Position numbers and translations under genes: made by a program. Source: Thioclava sp. JE_KL1 (GTDB lineage: Bacteria > Pseudomonadota > Alphaproteobacteria > Rhodobacterales > Rhodobacteraceae). Taken from it: 64,000 nucleotides of DNA. The notes beneath the pieces are model-generated. The model made no database searches and was not told the origin of the DNA. It worked only from the letters and a program-made list of their open reading frames with translations. This document shows positions 53,900 through 62,866 of the stretch, in pieces. The DNA lies in NCBI RefSeq assembly GCF_009296265.1, contig NZ_WBJS01000001.1, forward strand, positions 558,001 through 622,000. Reading direction: 5' to 3'. The number at the start of each line of letters is the position of its first letter. The first letter of the stretch is position 1.

Positions 53900-54337
53900 A
53901 GGGCCTCCGGGGGTTATGTGTTGGCTCTCAAGCTACGCGCCGGTGCGGAAGCCTTTCAAGCCGGAACAGCTGCGCCGCGGACAACGTGATCGAGTTGCCT
54001 CCTGCTCCGCCCCCTCCTTGTCGCGCCGGATCATATCGCGGGTGTGTTCGCCGACGTTCTCACAGGAGCCGCCACCACCGACATCGGCCGAGCCAAAATC
54101 ACCGAGAGGGCCACCAAGCCGGACGGTCAGCGTTGTCGGTCGGGATATCGTACCGCAGCTCTCACTTCTCGTGCATTCAAATTTTCAAAGGCAATCGCAA
54201 AACGATCGCAGCCTGGCGCGACCTTGTTGGAGATAGAGGTAAAAAGCTCCGCATCGGCACACCATTCTCTACGACCAATTTCTATTCCGGTCTGAAGCGC
54301 AGCCTGTGCTATTGTCCCTCCAGGGAGGCGACGCGCC
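53900..54337. other. Divergent intergenic region between asmA and the AcoR-like gene
   Basis: About 440 nt. The distal half (54170-54300) is more AT-rich and contains promoter-like sequence before the AcoR-like gene. AGGGAGG precedes that gene's ATG. Frames crossing the region have no ribosome site or family character. Confidence 0.4.
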
Positions 54338-56089
54338 ATGAGAGATGCAGGGCATGTCGAGGAGATCGGACGGGTGCTGGACGGCAGCCAGACCGGGCGA
54401 GACAGTTTCGTTTCGGCCTCGTGGCGGCGTTGTGTCGAGCTTTACGGCATGGACCCCACGCGCTCCGACCCGGCCCATATCGTAACCGAGGCAGAGCTGC
54501 GCGATCACCGCAAGCAGGCGGAATGGATGATCGCCGCGGCGCGTTCCGGGTTGCAATCGCTTTTCCGGCAGGTGGCAGGACAGAATTACGTTTTGCTGCT
54601 GACCGATGCCAAAGGGGTCTGTGTCGATTTCTTCGGCGACGATCTCTTCACCGAAGACCTGCGCAGCGCGGGGCTCTATCTAGGCTCGAACTGGTCCGAG
54701 GATCTCGCCGGAACCTGTGGTGTCGGGGCTTGCATCGTGACGCAAGAGCCAGTGACCGTGCATCAGGACGACCATTTCGGAAACGCCCATACTGTTTTGT
54801 CCTGCACCGCCGCGCCGATCTTCGACAGTCTCGGACAACTGGCAGCGGTGCTCGACATTTCGCTTTTGCGCTCGCCCACGCCCAAGAGCAGTCAGAACCT
54901 CGCGATGAATCTCGTGACCTCAGCGGCACGACGGGTCGAGATGGCCAACCTGATGGCCGAGAGCCCGCGCGACTGGGTGTTGCGCCTGTCCTCCAGCCCG
55001 GAATTTCTCGATGTCGATCCCGAGGCCGCTGTGCGGCTCGATGGCTCCGGTCGCGTGCTGGGCTATACCCGCGCCGCGCGGCGGTTGTTTCCCGAAGGCG
55101 CCCCGATCCTCGGGCGCGGGATCGATGAGGTGCTCAGCATCAGCGTCGACGACCTGCCCGACCTGATGCGTGACCGCCCGACCGAGGAGCGGGTGATCGA
55201 GATGCGCGATGGCGGGGCGTTGTTTGGCCATGCGATCGCACCCAAAGCGCCACGTCATCCCCACCAGGGACTGCGTCGTGGCGGGCCGCTCGCGGGGCTG
55301 ACCGGGGGCGATCCGGAGATGAACCGTTTGATCGGACAGGCTGAGCGGCTGGCCCCGGGCAATGTGCCCTTGTTGATCTGTGGCGAGACCGGCACCGGAA
55401 AGACGAAACTCGCCCGTGCGATCCACATGACCAGCAAGGCGCAAGGGTTCATCAGCCTCGAATGCGCGGGGCTAGACCCGCAGACGCTGATGCAAAACTG
55501 CGCCGAGGCGATCGGGCCGACGACATTCCTGCTGCGCCGGATCGAAGAAATCGGCCCGGAGACGGCGATCGCGCTCGGCGGGCTACTCGACCGGCGCCCC
55601 GAATTGCGCACGCTGGCGACGAGTTGCTTTGAGCCCAGCCAGATCGCGCTGCCGCGCCCGCTGTTTCACCGGCTCGCAGGGTGCGTCCTCACCGTGCCGC
55701 CCCTGCGGATGCGGCGCGATCTCGACTGGCTGATGTCGCGTCATCTGCGCCGCCACGCGGGCGACGCGGTTCGGCTGTCACCCTCGGCACGGGCCGAATT
55801 GCTGGGACGTCGCTGGCCTGGCAATATCCGCGAGCTCGAGCAGGTTCTCGACGTCGCGGCGGCGCTCTGCGTCGGATCGGTGATCGATCTGCTCGATCTG
55901 CCCACCCCCGTCGAAATCACTCCGAATATCGAGAAGGCCCTGCCCGCACCGAGTGACCCATGGGACATGCTCGAGGAGATTCTGGACGCCTGCGAGTGGA
56001 ACATGGCGCGCGCCGCCCGGCGGCTCGGGGTCAACCGCTCGACAATCCTGCGTCGGATTCGCAAGGCCGGGTTGCGTCCGCCTGAGTGA
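54338..56089 (+). CDS. AcoR-like (GAF-AAA-Fis) transcriptional regulator with degenerate AAA+ domain
   Basis: A 583-residue protein. About residues 70-190 are a GAF-type sensor (GSNWSEDLAGTCGVGACIVT, SCTAAPIFDSLGQLAAVLDI). A shortened AAA+ domain has Walker A GETGTGKT at 349-356. The C-terminus is a Fis-type HTH (WNMARAARRLGVNRSTILRR). Between Walker A and the lid the usual ELFG-GAFTGA loop is absent, and Walker B is replaced by TTFLLRRIEEI. It therefore probably cannot remodel sigma-54 holoenzyme. Acetoin/alcohol-responsive AcoR homologues control dehydrogenase genes like those downstream. Confidence 0.87.
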   Translation: MRDAGHVEEIGRVLDGSQTGRDSFVSASWRRCVELYGMDPTRSDPAHIVTEAELRDHRKQAEWMIAAARSGLQSLFRQVAGQNYVLLLTDAKGVCVDFFGDDLFTEDLRSAGLYLGSNWSEDLAGTCGVGACIVTQEPVTVHQDDHFGNAHTVLSCTAAPIFDSLGQLAAVLDISLLRSPTPKSSQNLAMNLVTSAARRVEMANLMAESPRDWVLRLSSSPEFLDVDPEAAVRLDGSGRVLGYTRAARRLFPEGAPILGRGIDEVLSISVDDLPDLMRDRPTEERVIEMRDGGALFGHAIAPKAPRHPHQGLRRGGPLAGLTGGDPEMNRLIGQAERLAPGNVPLLICGETGTGKTKLARAIHMTSKAQGFISLECAGLDPQTLMQNCAEAIGPTTFLLRRIEEIGPETAIALGGLLDRRPELRTLATSCFEPSQIALPRPLFHRLAGCVLTVPPLRMRRDLDWLMSRHLRRHAGDAVRLSPSARAELLGRRWPGNIRELEQVLDVAAALCVGSVIDLLDLPTPVEITPNIEKALPAPSDPWDMLEEILDACEWNMARAARRLGVNRSTILRRIRKAGLRPPE

Positions 56090-56102
56090 TCTGTTGCGCC
56101 CT

Positions 56103-56118
56103 TGTTGCGCGCGCAACA
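56103..56118. promoter_or_regulatory. Perfect 16-bp palindrome, candidate AcoR-like operator
   Basis: TGTTGCGCGCGCAACA is a perfect 16-bp palindrome 14 nt after the regulator stop and about 113 nt upstream of the monooxygenase start. A further TGTTGCG half-site lies just before it (56092-56098). This geometry suits a dimeric Fis-type enhancer-binding protein. Confidence 0.65.
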
Positions 56119-56169
56119 TGCCGCGCCGCAGCAGGCGCTTTTCCTCCCTTTGCACGCGTCGCGACCATG

Positions 56170-56184
56170 GATCGCTCAGCGATC
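56170..56184. promoter_or_regulatory. Second inverted repeat before the monooxygenase gene
   Basis: GATCGCT-C-AGCGATC, perfect 7-bp arms around one base, about 47 nt upstream of the monooxygenase start. It may be a second protein-binding site or the promoter-proximal operator. Confidence 0.45.
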
Positions 56185-56230
56185 ACGCGCCGATACTCCT
56201 CCTAGAGACACGCGCAGAGGAGGAGACGCG

Positions 56231-58030
56231 ATGCTTGATACCACCATCAACACACAGACCCAGGACATGCTGGACAGCCTCAACGCCGCGCTGGAGAGCG
56301 GCGATATCGACCGCGCGGCCGCACTGTTTGCGACCGACAGCTACTGGCGCGACCTCGTTGCGGTCAGCTGGAACCTGAAAACCGTGGAAGGGCCGGACGG
56401 CGTGGCCGACATGCTGAGAAACCAGCTCGAGCACACCCGTCCCGGCAAGTTCGAGATCCAGTCGGGCGAGATCCCCGCCGAGGAGGGCGGCGTGATCACC
56501 GCCTGGGTCACTTTCGAGACGAAGTCGGGCCGCGGCTGGGGCCTGATGCGCATTCGAGATGGCCGCATCTGGACGCTGCTGACGGCGCTTCAGGAGCTCA
56601 AGGGTTTCGAGGAAAACCGCGGCACGCGCCGCCCGATGGGCGCTGAACATGGCGCGCGCAAGAACCGGACCTCGTGGAAGGAGCACCGCGAGGCGGAAGA
56701 GGCGGATCTGGGCTATGGCACGCAGCCCTATGTGCTGATCGTCGGCGGCGGTCAGGGCGGGATCGCGCTGGGTGCGCGGCTGCGCCAGCTTGGCGTGCCT
56801 GCGATCGTTCTGGATAAGCATGACCGGCCCGGCGACCAGTGGCGGAGCCGTTACAAGTCGCTCTGCCTGCATGACCCGATCTGGTATGACCATCTGCCCT
56901 ACATCAAGTTCCCCGACAATTGGCCGGTCTTCACGCCCAAGGACAAGGTTGGCGACTGGCTCGAGATGTATACCAAGGTGATGGAGATCAATTATTGGAC
57001 GCGGTCCGAAGTGACCGGCGCCAGCTACGATGACGCCTCCGGAAAATGGACGGTCGAGGTCAATCGCGACGGCGAGACGGTGACGCTGGAGCCGACGCAG
57101 CTTGTGCTCGCGACCGGAATGTCGGGCAAGCCGAATATGCCGCGTTTCCCGGGCATGGAAGACTTCAAGGGCACGATCCAGCACTCGTCGCAGCATGAGG
57201 GCCCCGATCCGTGGACTGGCAAGAAAGTGGTCGTGATCGGTTCGAACAACTCCGCGCACGACATTTGCGCGGCTCTCTGGGAAGGCGATGCGGATGTCAC
57301 CATGGTGCAGCGATCCTCCACCCATATCGTGCGCTCGGACTCGCTGATGGAGATCGGGCTCGGCGCGCTCTACTCGGAAGAGGCGCTTGCCAACGGTGTC
57401 ACAACCGAGAAGGCAGACATGATCTTCGCCTCCCTGCCCTACAAGATCATGCACGAGTTCCAGATCCCGCTTTATGACCAGATGCGCGAGCGCGATGCGG
57501 AGTTCTACGCAGGGCTGGAAAAGGCGGGCTTCGATCTGGACTGGGGCGATGACGGCTCTGGGCTGTTCATGAAATACCTGCGCCGCGGCTCGGGCTATTA
57601 CATCGACGTGGGCGCCAGCCAGCTGATCATCGATGGCGAGGTGAAGCTGGCCAAGGGTCAGGTCGACCATTTCGAGGAAGACGCTGTGGTGCTCGCCGAC
57701 GGCACGCGCTTGCCCGCCGATCTGGTGGTCTTCGCAACAGGCTACGGCTCGATGAACGGTTGGGCCGCCGATCTGATCAGCCAAGAGGTCGCCGACAAGG
57801 TTGGTAAGGTCTGGGGGCTTGGCTCGGACACCAAGAAAGACCCCGGCCCGTGGGAAGGCGAGCAGCGCAATATGTGGAAGCCGACCCAACAGGAGCATCT
57901 GTGGTTCATGGGCGGCAACCTGCACCAATCGCGGCATTACTCGCTCTATCTCGCGCTGCAGCTGAAAGCGCGGTTGGAGGGGCTGGAGACCCCGGTCTAC
58001 GGGCTCCAGGAAGTCCATCACCTCTCCTGA
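56231..58030 (+). CDS. SnoaL-like domain / flavin-containing monooxygenase fusion
   Basis: A 599-residue protein. Residues 1-130 are a SnoaL/NTF2-like domain (AALESGDIDRAAALFATDSY, TFETKSGRGWGLMRIRDGRI). From about 165 it is an NAD(P)/FAD-dependent oxidoreductase: FAD loop VLIVGGGQGGIALGARL, FMO-like FKGTIQHSSQH, a second nucleotide loop VVVIGSNNSAHDICAAL, and ATGY near 555. It resembles YUCCA/Baeyer-Villiger-type flavin monooxygenases. GGAGGAG precedes ATG 56231. It is linked to a butanediol-dehydrogenase-like gene, so it may oxidise a ketone or similar carbonyl compound. Confidence 0.88.
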   Translation: MLDTTINTQTQDMLDSLNAALESGDIDRAAALFATDSYWRDLVAVSWNLKTVEGPDGVADMLRNQLEHTRPGKFEIQSGEIPAEEGGVITAWVTFETKSGRGWGLMRIRDGRIWTLLTALQELKGFEENRGTRRPMGAEHGARKNRTSWKEHREAEEADLGYGTQPYVLIVGGGQGGIALGARLRQLGVPAIVLDKHDRPGDQWRSRYKSLCLHDPIWYDHLPYIKFPDNWPVFTPKDKVGDWLEMYTKVMEINYWTRSEVTGASYDDASGKWTVEVNRDGETVTLEPTQLVLATGMSGKPNMPRFPGMEDFKGTIQHSSQHEGPDPWTGKKVVVIGSNNSAHDICAALWEGDADVTMVQRSSTHIVRSDSLMEIGLGALYSEEALANGVTTEKADMIFASLPYKIMHEFQIPLYDQMRERDAEFYAGLEKAGFDLDWGDDGSGLFMKYLRRGSGYYIDVGASQLIIDGEVKLAKGQVDHFEEDAVVLADGTRLPADLVVFATGYGSMNGWAADLISQEVADKVGKVWGLGSDTKKDPGPWEGEQRNMWKPTQQEHLWFMGGNLHQSRHYSLYLALQLKARLEGLETPVYGLQEVHHLS

Positions 58031-58040
58031 CCCCATCCCT

Positions 58041-58066
58041 CTCCCGGCCCCTTCACGGGCCGGGAG
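58041..58066 (+). terminator. Hairpin between the monooxygenase and dehydrogenase genes
   Basis: Perfect 10-bp stem CTCCCGGCCC / GGGCCGGGAG with a 6-nt loop, 11 nt after the monooxygenase stop. No T-run follows. It likely tunes the expression ratio of the two genes rather than ending transcription. Confidence 0.55.
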
Positions 58067-58094
58067 AACTTCCCCCATTGAACGGAGACATTCC

Positions 58095-59147
58095 ATGAAA
58101 GCTGCACGTTGGCACGGCGTGAAAGACATTCGCGTCGAGGAAATCGACACCCCTATCCCCGGTCCCGGAGAGGTCGCGATCAAGGTCGCATGGACCGGGA
58201 TCTGCGGTTCCGATCTGCACGAATATCTGGCGGGACCGATCTTCGTCCCGGTCGAGCAGGATCATCCGCTCAGCCACGACAAGGCGCCGATCACCATGGG
58301 CCACGAATATTGTGGGACCGTGGCGGAGTTGGGAGAAGGCGTCACGGGACTGAGCATCGGCGACCGTGTCGCAATCGAGCCGATCTTCGCCTGCGGCACC
58401 TGCCCCGCCTGCCTTGAGGGCAAATACAATCTCTGTGACAGCCTTGGTTTTGTCGGGCTCTCCGGGGGACATGGCGGTTTCGCTGCAACCTCGGTTGTGC
58501 CCGCCCGAATGGTTCACAAGATGCCCGACGCGCTGTCGATGGAACAGGGCGCATTGGTCGAGCCCGCCGCCGTCGCGCTGCATGCGGTGCGCATGTCGAA
58601 GATCAAGGCCGGGGACACGGCTGCGGTCTTCGGCGCGGGGCCGATCGGGCTTTTGGTCGTCGAGGCTCTACGCGTCGCGGGCGCGGCCCAGATCCATGTC
58701 GTAGAACCCTCAGTTGAACGCCGCGAGAAAGCGCTCGAACTCGGCGCCACCAGCGCCATAGACCCGATGGCGGAAGACCCCGTCGCGAAAATTCGTGCGG
58801 CCACCGGCGTTGTTCATGTCGCTTTCGAGGTGACAGGTGTGCCGCGCGTTCTGCCGCAATGCATCGACAGCACCCGCCACGAAGGTCAGACGCTGATCGT
58901 GTCGATCTGGGAGGGAGACGCTTCCTTCCAACCCAATACGGCCGTTCTGAAAGAGCGCCAACTGCAGGGCACCATCGCATACCGCAATGTCTACCCGGCA
59001 GTGATGGAGTTGATGGTGCAGGGCTATTTCAGCGCCGACAAGCTGGTGACCAAGCGGATCAAGATCGATCAGATCGTGGAGCAAGGCTTCGAAGCGCTCG
59101 TCGCGGAGAAATCCCAGGTGAAGATCTTGGTCGAAGCGCCAGACTGA
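58095..59147 (+). CDS. Zinc-dependent 2,3-butanediol dehydrogenase-like protein
   Basis: A 350-residue MDR alcohol dehydrogenase. Catalytic zinc ligands are in GICGSDLHE and GHEYCG. The structural zinc set is CGTCPACLEGKYNLC. The NAD loop is VFGAGPIGLLVVEAL with Glu in VEPS. Family order and length match (R,R)-butanediol dehydrogenases. GGAG precedes the ATG. Regulation by the AcoR-like protein and the flavin monooxygenase neighbour suggest a diol, acetoin or ketone catabolic unit. Confidence 0.9.
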   Translation: MKAARWHGVKDIRVEEIDTPIPGPGEVAIKVAWTGICGSDLHEYLAGPIFVPVEQDHPLSHDKAPITMGHEYCGTVAELGEGVTGLSIGDRVAIEPIFACGTCPACLEGKYNLCDSLGFVGLSGGHGGFAATSVVPARMVHKMPDALSMEQGALVEPAAVALHAVRMSKIKAGDTAAVFGAGPIGLLVVEALRVAGAAQIHVVEPSVERREKALELGATSAIDPMAEDPVAKIRAATGVVHVAFEVTGVPRVLPQCIDSTRHEGQTLIVSIWEGDASFQPNTAVLKERQLQGTIAYRNVYPAVMELMVQGYFSADKLVTKRIKIDQIVEQGFEALVAEKSQVKILVEAPD

Positions 59148-59396
59148 AAAAACTAGAACCTCTTCGCGCTGCGCACGCAGCCCCCCCAAACGCGCGCGCA
59201 GCGCACCAGAGCGGGAGATTGCTCTATTCGTCCGGGAAACCTTGGGGGTCGATAAATAGCGCTTCACGCTGTGAATGCATATTCTCGAGCACCGCTTCTT
59301 TGAAAGCTTATCCTTGCGAGGATACGGGCCAACGAGGATTGTCGCTGACCCCGAGATCGTGCTTTTCCATGTGCCGATCGGAGCCGGGATCGGCCG

Positions 59397-60704
59397 CTAT
59401 GATCCCTCAAAATAAGCGGGCGTGCCTCGGGCTTCCACGGATTCCGCGATCCGACGCAGGCCGTGGATATAGGCGGCATCGCGCATCGAAAGCTCCATTT
59501 CGTTGTGCAAGGTCCAGATCGATTGCGTCTCGGTCTCCATCGTCGTCTTCAGATGATCCCGGACACGCGAGCTGTCCCAATAAAAACCCGATCTGTTCTG
59601 GACCCATTCCAGATGGGACACTGTCACGCCGCCGGAATTCGCGAGGATATCGGGCACGATGATATGCCCTGCTTCCGTCAGCTTCTTGTCGGCCTCGGGC
59701 GAGACCGGCCCGTTCGCCATTTCCAGAATGATGCGGGCGTTGATCTTGTCGCAATTTTCGAGCGTGATCTGCCGCTCCAATGCGGCAGGCACCAGCACGT
59801 CGCAATCGAGCTCCAACAACTCGGCGTTTGAAATCTCTTTCGTCTTACCTTGCCCCTTCGCGCCTTTCACGCCGCCGGTTTCATGCTTGTGTTGCATGAC
59901 GGCGAGCGGATCCAATCCGCTTGGGTCGTAGATGCCGCCGGCGGAATCCGAAATGGCGACGATTTTATACCCGTCGGCATGCAGAAGCTTGGCGCAGTGG
60001 AAGCCGACATTCCCGAACCCCTGGATTGCCACCGTGGCCGTATTCGGATCGAGAGAAAGCGCGGATTCCAGATAACGCAGAGCATAGTATCCGCCGCGCG
60101 CCGTCGCATCGACCCGCCCGTTCGTGCCCCCGAAAGCGAGAGGTTTTCCGGTGATTGCACTTGGGGAGGCCTGCCCGGAAATCCAGCTGTATTGGTCCGC
60201 CATCCACGCGATGACGATCCCGTTCGTATACATGTCCGGCGCCAGAATATCGCGATCGGGGCCGATGAACGGCGCGAAGGCTTCGACATAGGCCCGGCTC
60301 AAGCGCTCCAATTCGTTGACAGAGAGCGTCTTCGTGTCCACGCAGACCCCGCCCTTCCCGCCGCCGAAGGGCAGGTTGGCCACGGCGCATTTGAACGTCA
60401 TCCAGAAGGAAAGCGTCTCGATCTCGTCGAGCGAGACGTTCGGATGGAAACGAACGCCGCCCTTGGTCGGACCCCGCCGGTCGTTATAACGGCACCGCCA
60501 AGACTGGAACGCGCGTCGGCTCCCGTCATCCATCCGGATCAAGAGCGTGGCGGCCAGAGTTTCACGGGGCCCTTTGAGCTCTTCGAAAACGTCGGGATGA
60601 ATGTTGAGCCGCTCGCAGGCTGCCCGAAGTGTCTCGCGAGACTTCGCCAGCATTCCCGTCGTCGGGGGCGTATTCTCCTCGACGTCTTTTTTCTTGGTCG
60701 GCAT
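59397..60704 (-). CDS. gdhA: NAD(P)-dependent glutamate dehydrogenase (Glu/Leu/Phe/Val family)
   Basis: A 435-residue protein. The substrate loop KCAVANLPFGGGKGGV has the catalytic-site Lys residues. The signature continues with DMYTNGIVIAWMADQYSWIS and GKPLAFGGTNGRVDATARGG. The nucleotide-binding fold opens VAIQGFGNVGFHCAKLL, followed by an acidic ISDSAGGIYD typical of NAD use. GGAG precedes ATG 60704. Length and motifs fit the hexameric GluDH group I/II. It stands alone, with no obvious cotranscribed gene. Confidence 0.93.
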   Translation of the reverse strand: MPTKKKDVEENTPPTTGMLAKSRETLRAACERLNIHPDVFEELKGPRETLAATLLIRMDDGSRRAFQSWRCRYNDRRGPTKGGVRFHPNVSLDEIETLSFWMTFKCAVANLPFGGGKGGVCVDTKTLSVNELERLSRAYVEAFAPFIGPDRDILAPDMYTNGIVIAWMADQYSWISGQASPSAITGKPLAFGGTNGRVDATARGGYYALRYLESALSLDPNTATVAIQGFGNVGFHCAKLLHADGYKIVAISDSAGGIYDPSGLDPLAVMQHKHETGGVKGAKGQGKTKEISNAELLELDCDVLVPAALERQITLENCDKINARIILEMANGPVSPEADKKLTEAGHIIVPDILANSGGVTVSHLEWVQNRSGFYWDSSRVRDHLKTTMETETQSIWTLHNEMELSMRDAAYIHGLRRIAESVEARGTPAYFEGS

Positions 60705-60934
60705 GGGCTCGATACTCCGTGGCGAGGTTTTCTAGGACGGTTTCTGCAGGACGTTTGCCGACAGTCAGCCGACACGGCGGGCGGCGTCATTGATTTGTCT
60801 CAAAATATGCGAGCTGGCGTCCAAGGCTTCGACTGCGCTCCAAGTGGCGGCTTGGAGGCGCGGCCTGACTGCAAACTGACGCCCCAGACCTGCAGTCGGC
60901 ATCGTTGACGATAGGAAATTTCCATCGCCTTGGC

Positions 60935-61840
60935 TCAGCTGTTCAGAGTCAGCGAGCTGTCGAAGGTCAGCCGGAAATAATCGTAGAGCGCGACCGCGCC
61001 CGGAGACAGCTCGGCCCCGCGGCGCCACGCGAGACCGACATCCATTGTCGGAACCGGCGGATCGGTTTCGACCGTCACGATGCGTTTGCCCTCGAGAGAC
61101 CAGGGCCGATAAACCATGTCGGAGAGCACGGTCACCCCCTGCCCGTTCGCCACGATCGAGCGCACCGCCTCGATCGACGAGGTGCGCAGCTTCACGCGCG
61201 GCTGGGTCGAACCGAAGTTCCAGTATTTCATCGTCGTGTTCGCCGCCTCGTCGACGGTGAGCATGATATAGTCCTCGTCGGCGATCTCCTTGAAATCGAC
61301 GCTGCGCAGGTTCGCCAGCCGATGGCCCTGCGGCAGCCAAAGTCTGCGGGGCGAACGCATCAGCGTCTCGCTTTCCAGTTCCGGGTTCATCACGTTCGAG
61401 GTCAGCACGATCGCGATGTCGAACCGGTTCGACAGCAGCCCTTCCTCCACCGCCTCGCGGTTCAGCTCGTGGAGCTGGATATCGAGATTGGGGTGCAGCC
61501 GCGCCAGCCGCCCCAGATGATAGGGCAGGAAATACCCGATCACCGTGTAAGTGGTCGCGACGAGAACCCGCCCGGTCACGCCGCTGCTGCGCTCGCGGAT
61601 ATTCACCGCCTCGTCGAGCTTGGTGAGGATATCGTAGGACAGGCCCAGCAACTCGCGCCCCGACTGGGTCAGCTCCATCCCGTGCGAGGTCCGGGTGAAA
61701 AGCTCGGTATCCATCTCGGCCTCAAGCTCGCGGATCGCGGTCGTCACCGAGGACTGGGAAATCGAGAGTTCGTTGGCCGCCCGGCTGACCTGACCGGTCT
61801 CGGCGGTAGCCACGAAATACTTGAGCTGACGGAAGTTCAT
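60935..61840 (-). CDS. LysR-family regulator of the pxpA-biotin carboxylase operon
   Basis: A 301-residue protein. The HTH opens MNFRQLKYFVATAETGQVSR and continues AANELSISQSSVTTAIRELE. The effector domain has VLVATTYTVIGYFLPYHLGR and VLSDMVYRPWSLEGKRI. AGGAGG precedes ATG 61840. It is divergent from pxpA (62066) over a 225-nt AT-rich gap with two inverted repeats. It most likely activates that operon. Confidence 0.92.
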   Translation of the reverse strand: MNFRQLKYFVATAETGQVSRAANELSISQSSVTTAIRELEAEMDTELFTRTSHGMELTQSGRELLGLSYDILTKLDEAVNIRERSSGVTGRVLVATTYTVIGYFLPYHLGRLARLHPNLDIQLHELNREAVEEGLLSNRFDIAIVLTSNVMNPELESETLMRSPRRLWLPQGHRLANLRSVDFKEIADEDYIMLTVDEAANTTMKYWNFGSTQPRVKLRTSSIEAVRSIVANGQGVTVLSDMVYRPWSLEGKRIVTVETDPPVPTMDVGLAWRRGAELSPGAVALYDYFRLTFDSSLTLNS

Positions 61841-61851
61841 GCCGCCTCCTT

Positions 61852-61864
61852 TCGGATTTTCCGA
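61852..61864. promoter_or_regulatory. Short inverted repeat by the LysR promoter
   Basis: TCGGA-TTT-TCCGA, perfect 5-bp arms, 11 nt upstream of the LysR start codon. It may be an autoregulatory half of the LysR operator. Confidence 0.35.
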
Positions 61865-61967
61865 TAATGCCGACCACGGGATTCAGATATCATAGGTTCG
61901 CAATCTGCACAGATCGAAGTCATATCCATATTTTTCAGCGATTTGCACCGGACAGTGTCTAATCATA

Positions 61968-61986
61968 TTATCGATTATCACGATAA
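61968..61986. promoter_or_regulatory. Candidate LysR operator before pxpA
   Basis: TTATCG-N7-CGATAA, perfect 6-bp arms in an AT-rich patch about 80 nt upstream of the pxpA start. It has LysR-type geometry and is placed like an upstream recognition site. CGATAA-like sequence also follows the 61852 repeat. Confidence 0.55.
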
Positions 61987-62065
61987 TGCCCTCACTGATA
62001 TTAGAATTTTACATGTCGATCACATTGTCGAAAGCTGATCTTGCAACAGAGATCTGGGAAGAGAC

Positions 62066-62854
62066 ATGCCGAAACTCATCGACCTGAACTGTGACCTCGG
62101 AGAAGGCTTCGGCCATTGGGCCATGGCTGGCGCGCCGGATGATCAGCTGATGCCGCTGATCTCCTCGGCCAATGTCGCGAACGGTTTTCACGCCGGCGAC
62201 CCGATGCAGATGAACCGGGTCGCGAAGCTCTGCCATCAGCATTCCGTGGGTCTCGGCGCGCATCCCGGCTATCGCGATCTCGTCGGTTTCGGGCGCCGCC
62301 ATATCAACGCGAGCTCCGAGGAGCTGGTGAACGACATCATCTACCAGGTGGGGGCGATGCGCGAATTCGGCCGCCGCTACGGGGTGCCGCTGCAGCACGT
62401 CAAACCGCACGGCGCGCTCTACATGGAGGCCGCGCGCAACGAGGACCTCTCGCGCCATCTGGTCGAGACGCTGCAACGCTACGCGCCGGGGCTGATCCTG
62501 TTCTGCATGGATATCTCGAAGACCTACGAGGTCGCCAAGCGCCTCGGTCAGCCGGTCGTGCGCGAGTTCTATGCCGACCGTGACTATGACGACAGCGGCT
62601 CGATCGTCTTCGCCCGCCACGTCTCCGCGCCCGACCCCAAGAAGCTCGCCGCAAAATGCGTGCGCGCCTGCCTCGAGAACACCGTCGAGACGGTCACCGG
62701 AAAGACGATTACGGTGGAGTTCGAGTCGATCTGCTTCCACTCGGACACGCCCGGCGCGCTGGAAATCGGCCACGCTATCAAGACTGCACTGCAAGAAAAC
62801 GGCGTCACCATTGCCCCCGCGGCGATGGTTCTCGCTGAAAATGAAAAGACCTGA
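62066..62854 (+). CDS. pxpA: LamB/YcsF-family protein (5-oxoprolinase subunit A)
   Basis: A 262-residue protein opening LIDLNCDLGEGFGHWAM with the family metal-site signature, followed by SANVANGFHAGDPMQM, LGAHPGYRDLVGFGRRHI and HVKPHGALYM. PxpA acts with PxpB and PxpC to open 5-oxoproline with ATP. Here it is followed not by pxpB/C within the window but by biotin carrier and biotin carboxylase genes. It may therefore work in a carboxylation-linked lactam pathway. The ATG at 62066 follows GGGAAGAG. Confidence 0.9.
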   Translation: MPKLIDLNCDLGEGFGHWAMAGAPDDQLMPLISSANVANGFHAGDPMQMNRVAKLCHQHSVGLGAHPGYRDLVGFGRRHINASSEELVNDIIYQVGAMREFGRRYGVPLQHVKPHGALYMEAARNEDLSRHLVETLQRYAPGLILFCMDISKTYEVAKRLGQPVVREFYADRDYDDSGSIVFARHVSAPDPKKLAAKCVRACLENTVETVTGKTITVEFESICFHSDTPGALEIGHAIKTALQENGVTIAPAAMVLAENEKT

Positions 62855-62866
62855 CAGGAGAGAGCC

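Noticed and set aside
53986-55128. A 380-codon plus-strand frame before and into the AcoR-like gene
   Set aside because: It overlaps the well-supported AcoR-like gene out of frame, with Arg/Gly-rich shadow composition. Only the upstream 350 nt are free, and these have no ribosome site in this frame.
56183-58183. A 666-codon minus-strand frame
   Set aside because: Antisense to the flavin monooxygenase. Composition typical of a shadow frame, and no ribosome site or conserved motif.
59371-59396. GCCGATC/GATCGGC inverted repeat after gdhA as a terminator
   Set aside because: Only 7 bp with an 8-nt loop and no T-run on the minus strand. Too weak to call.
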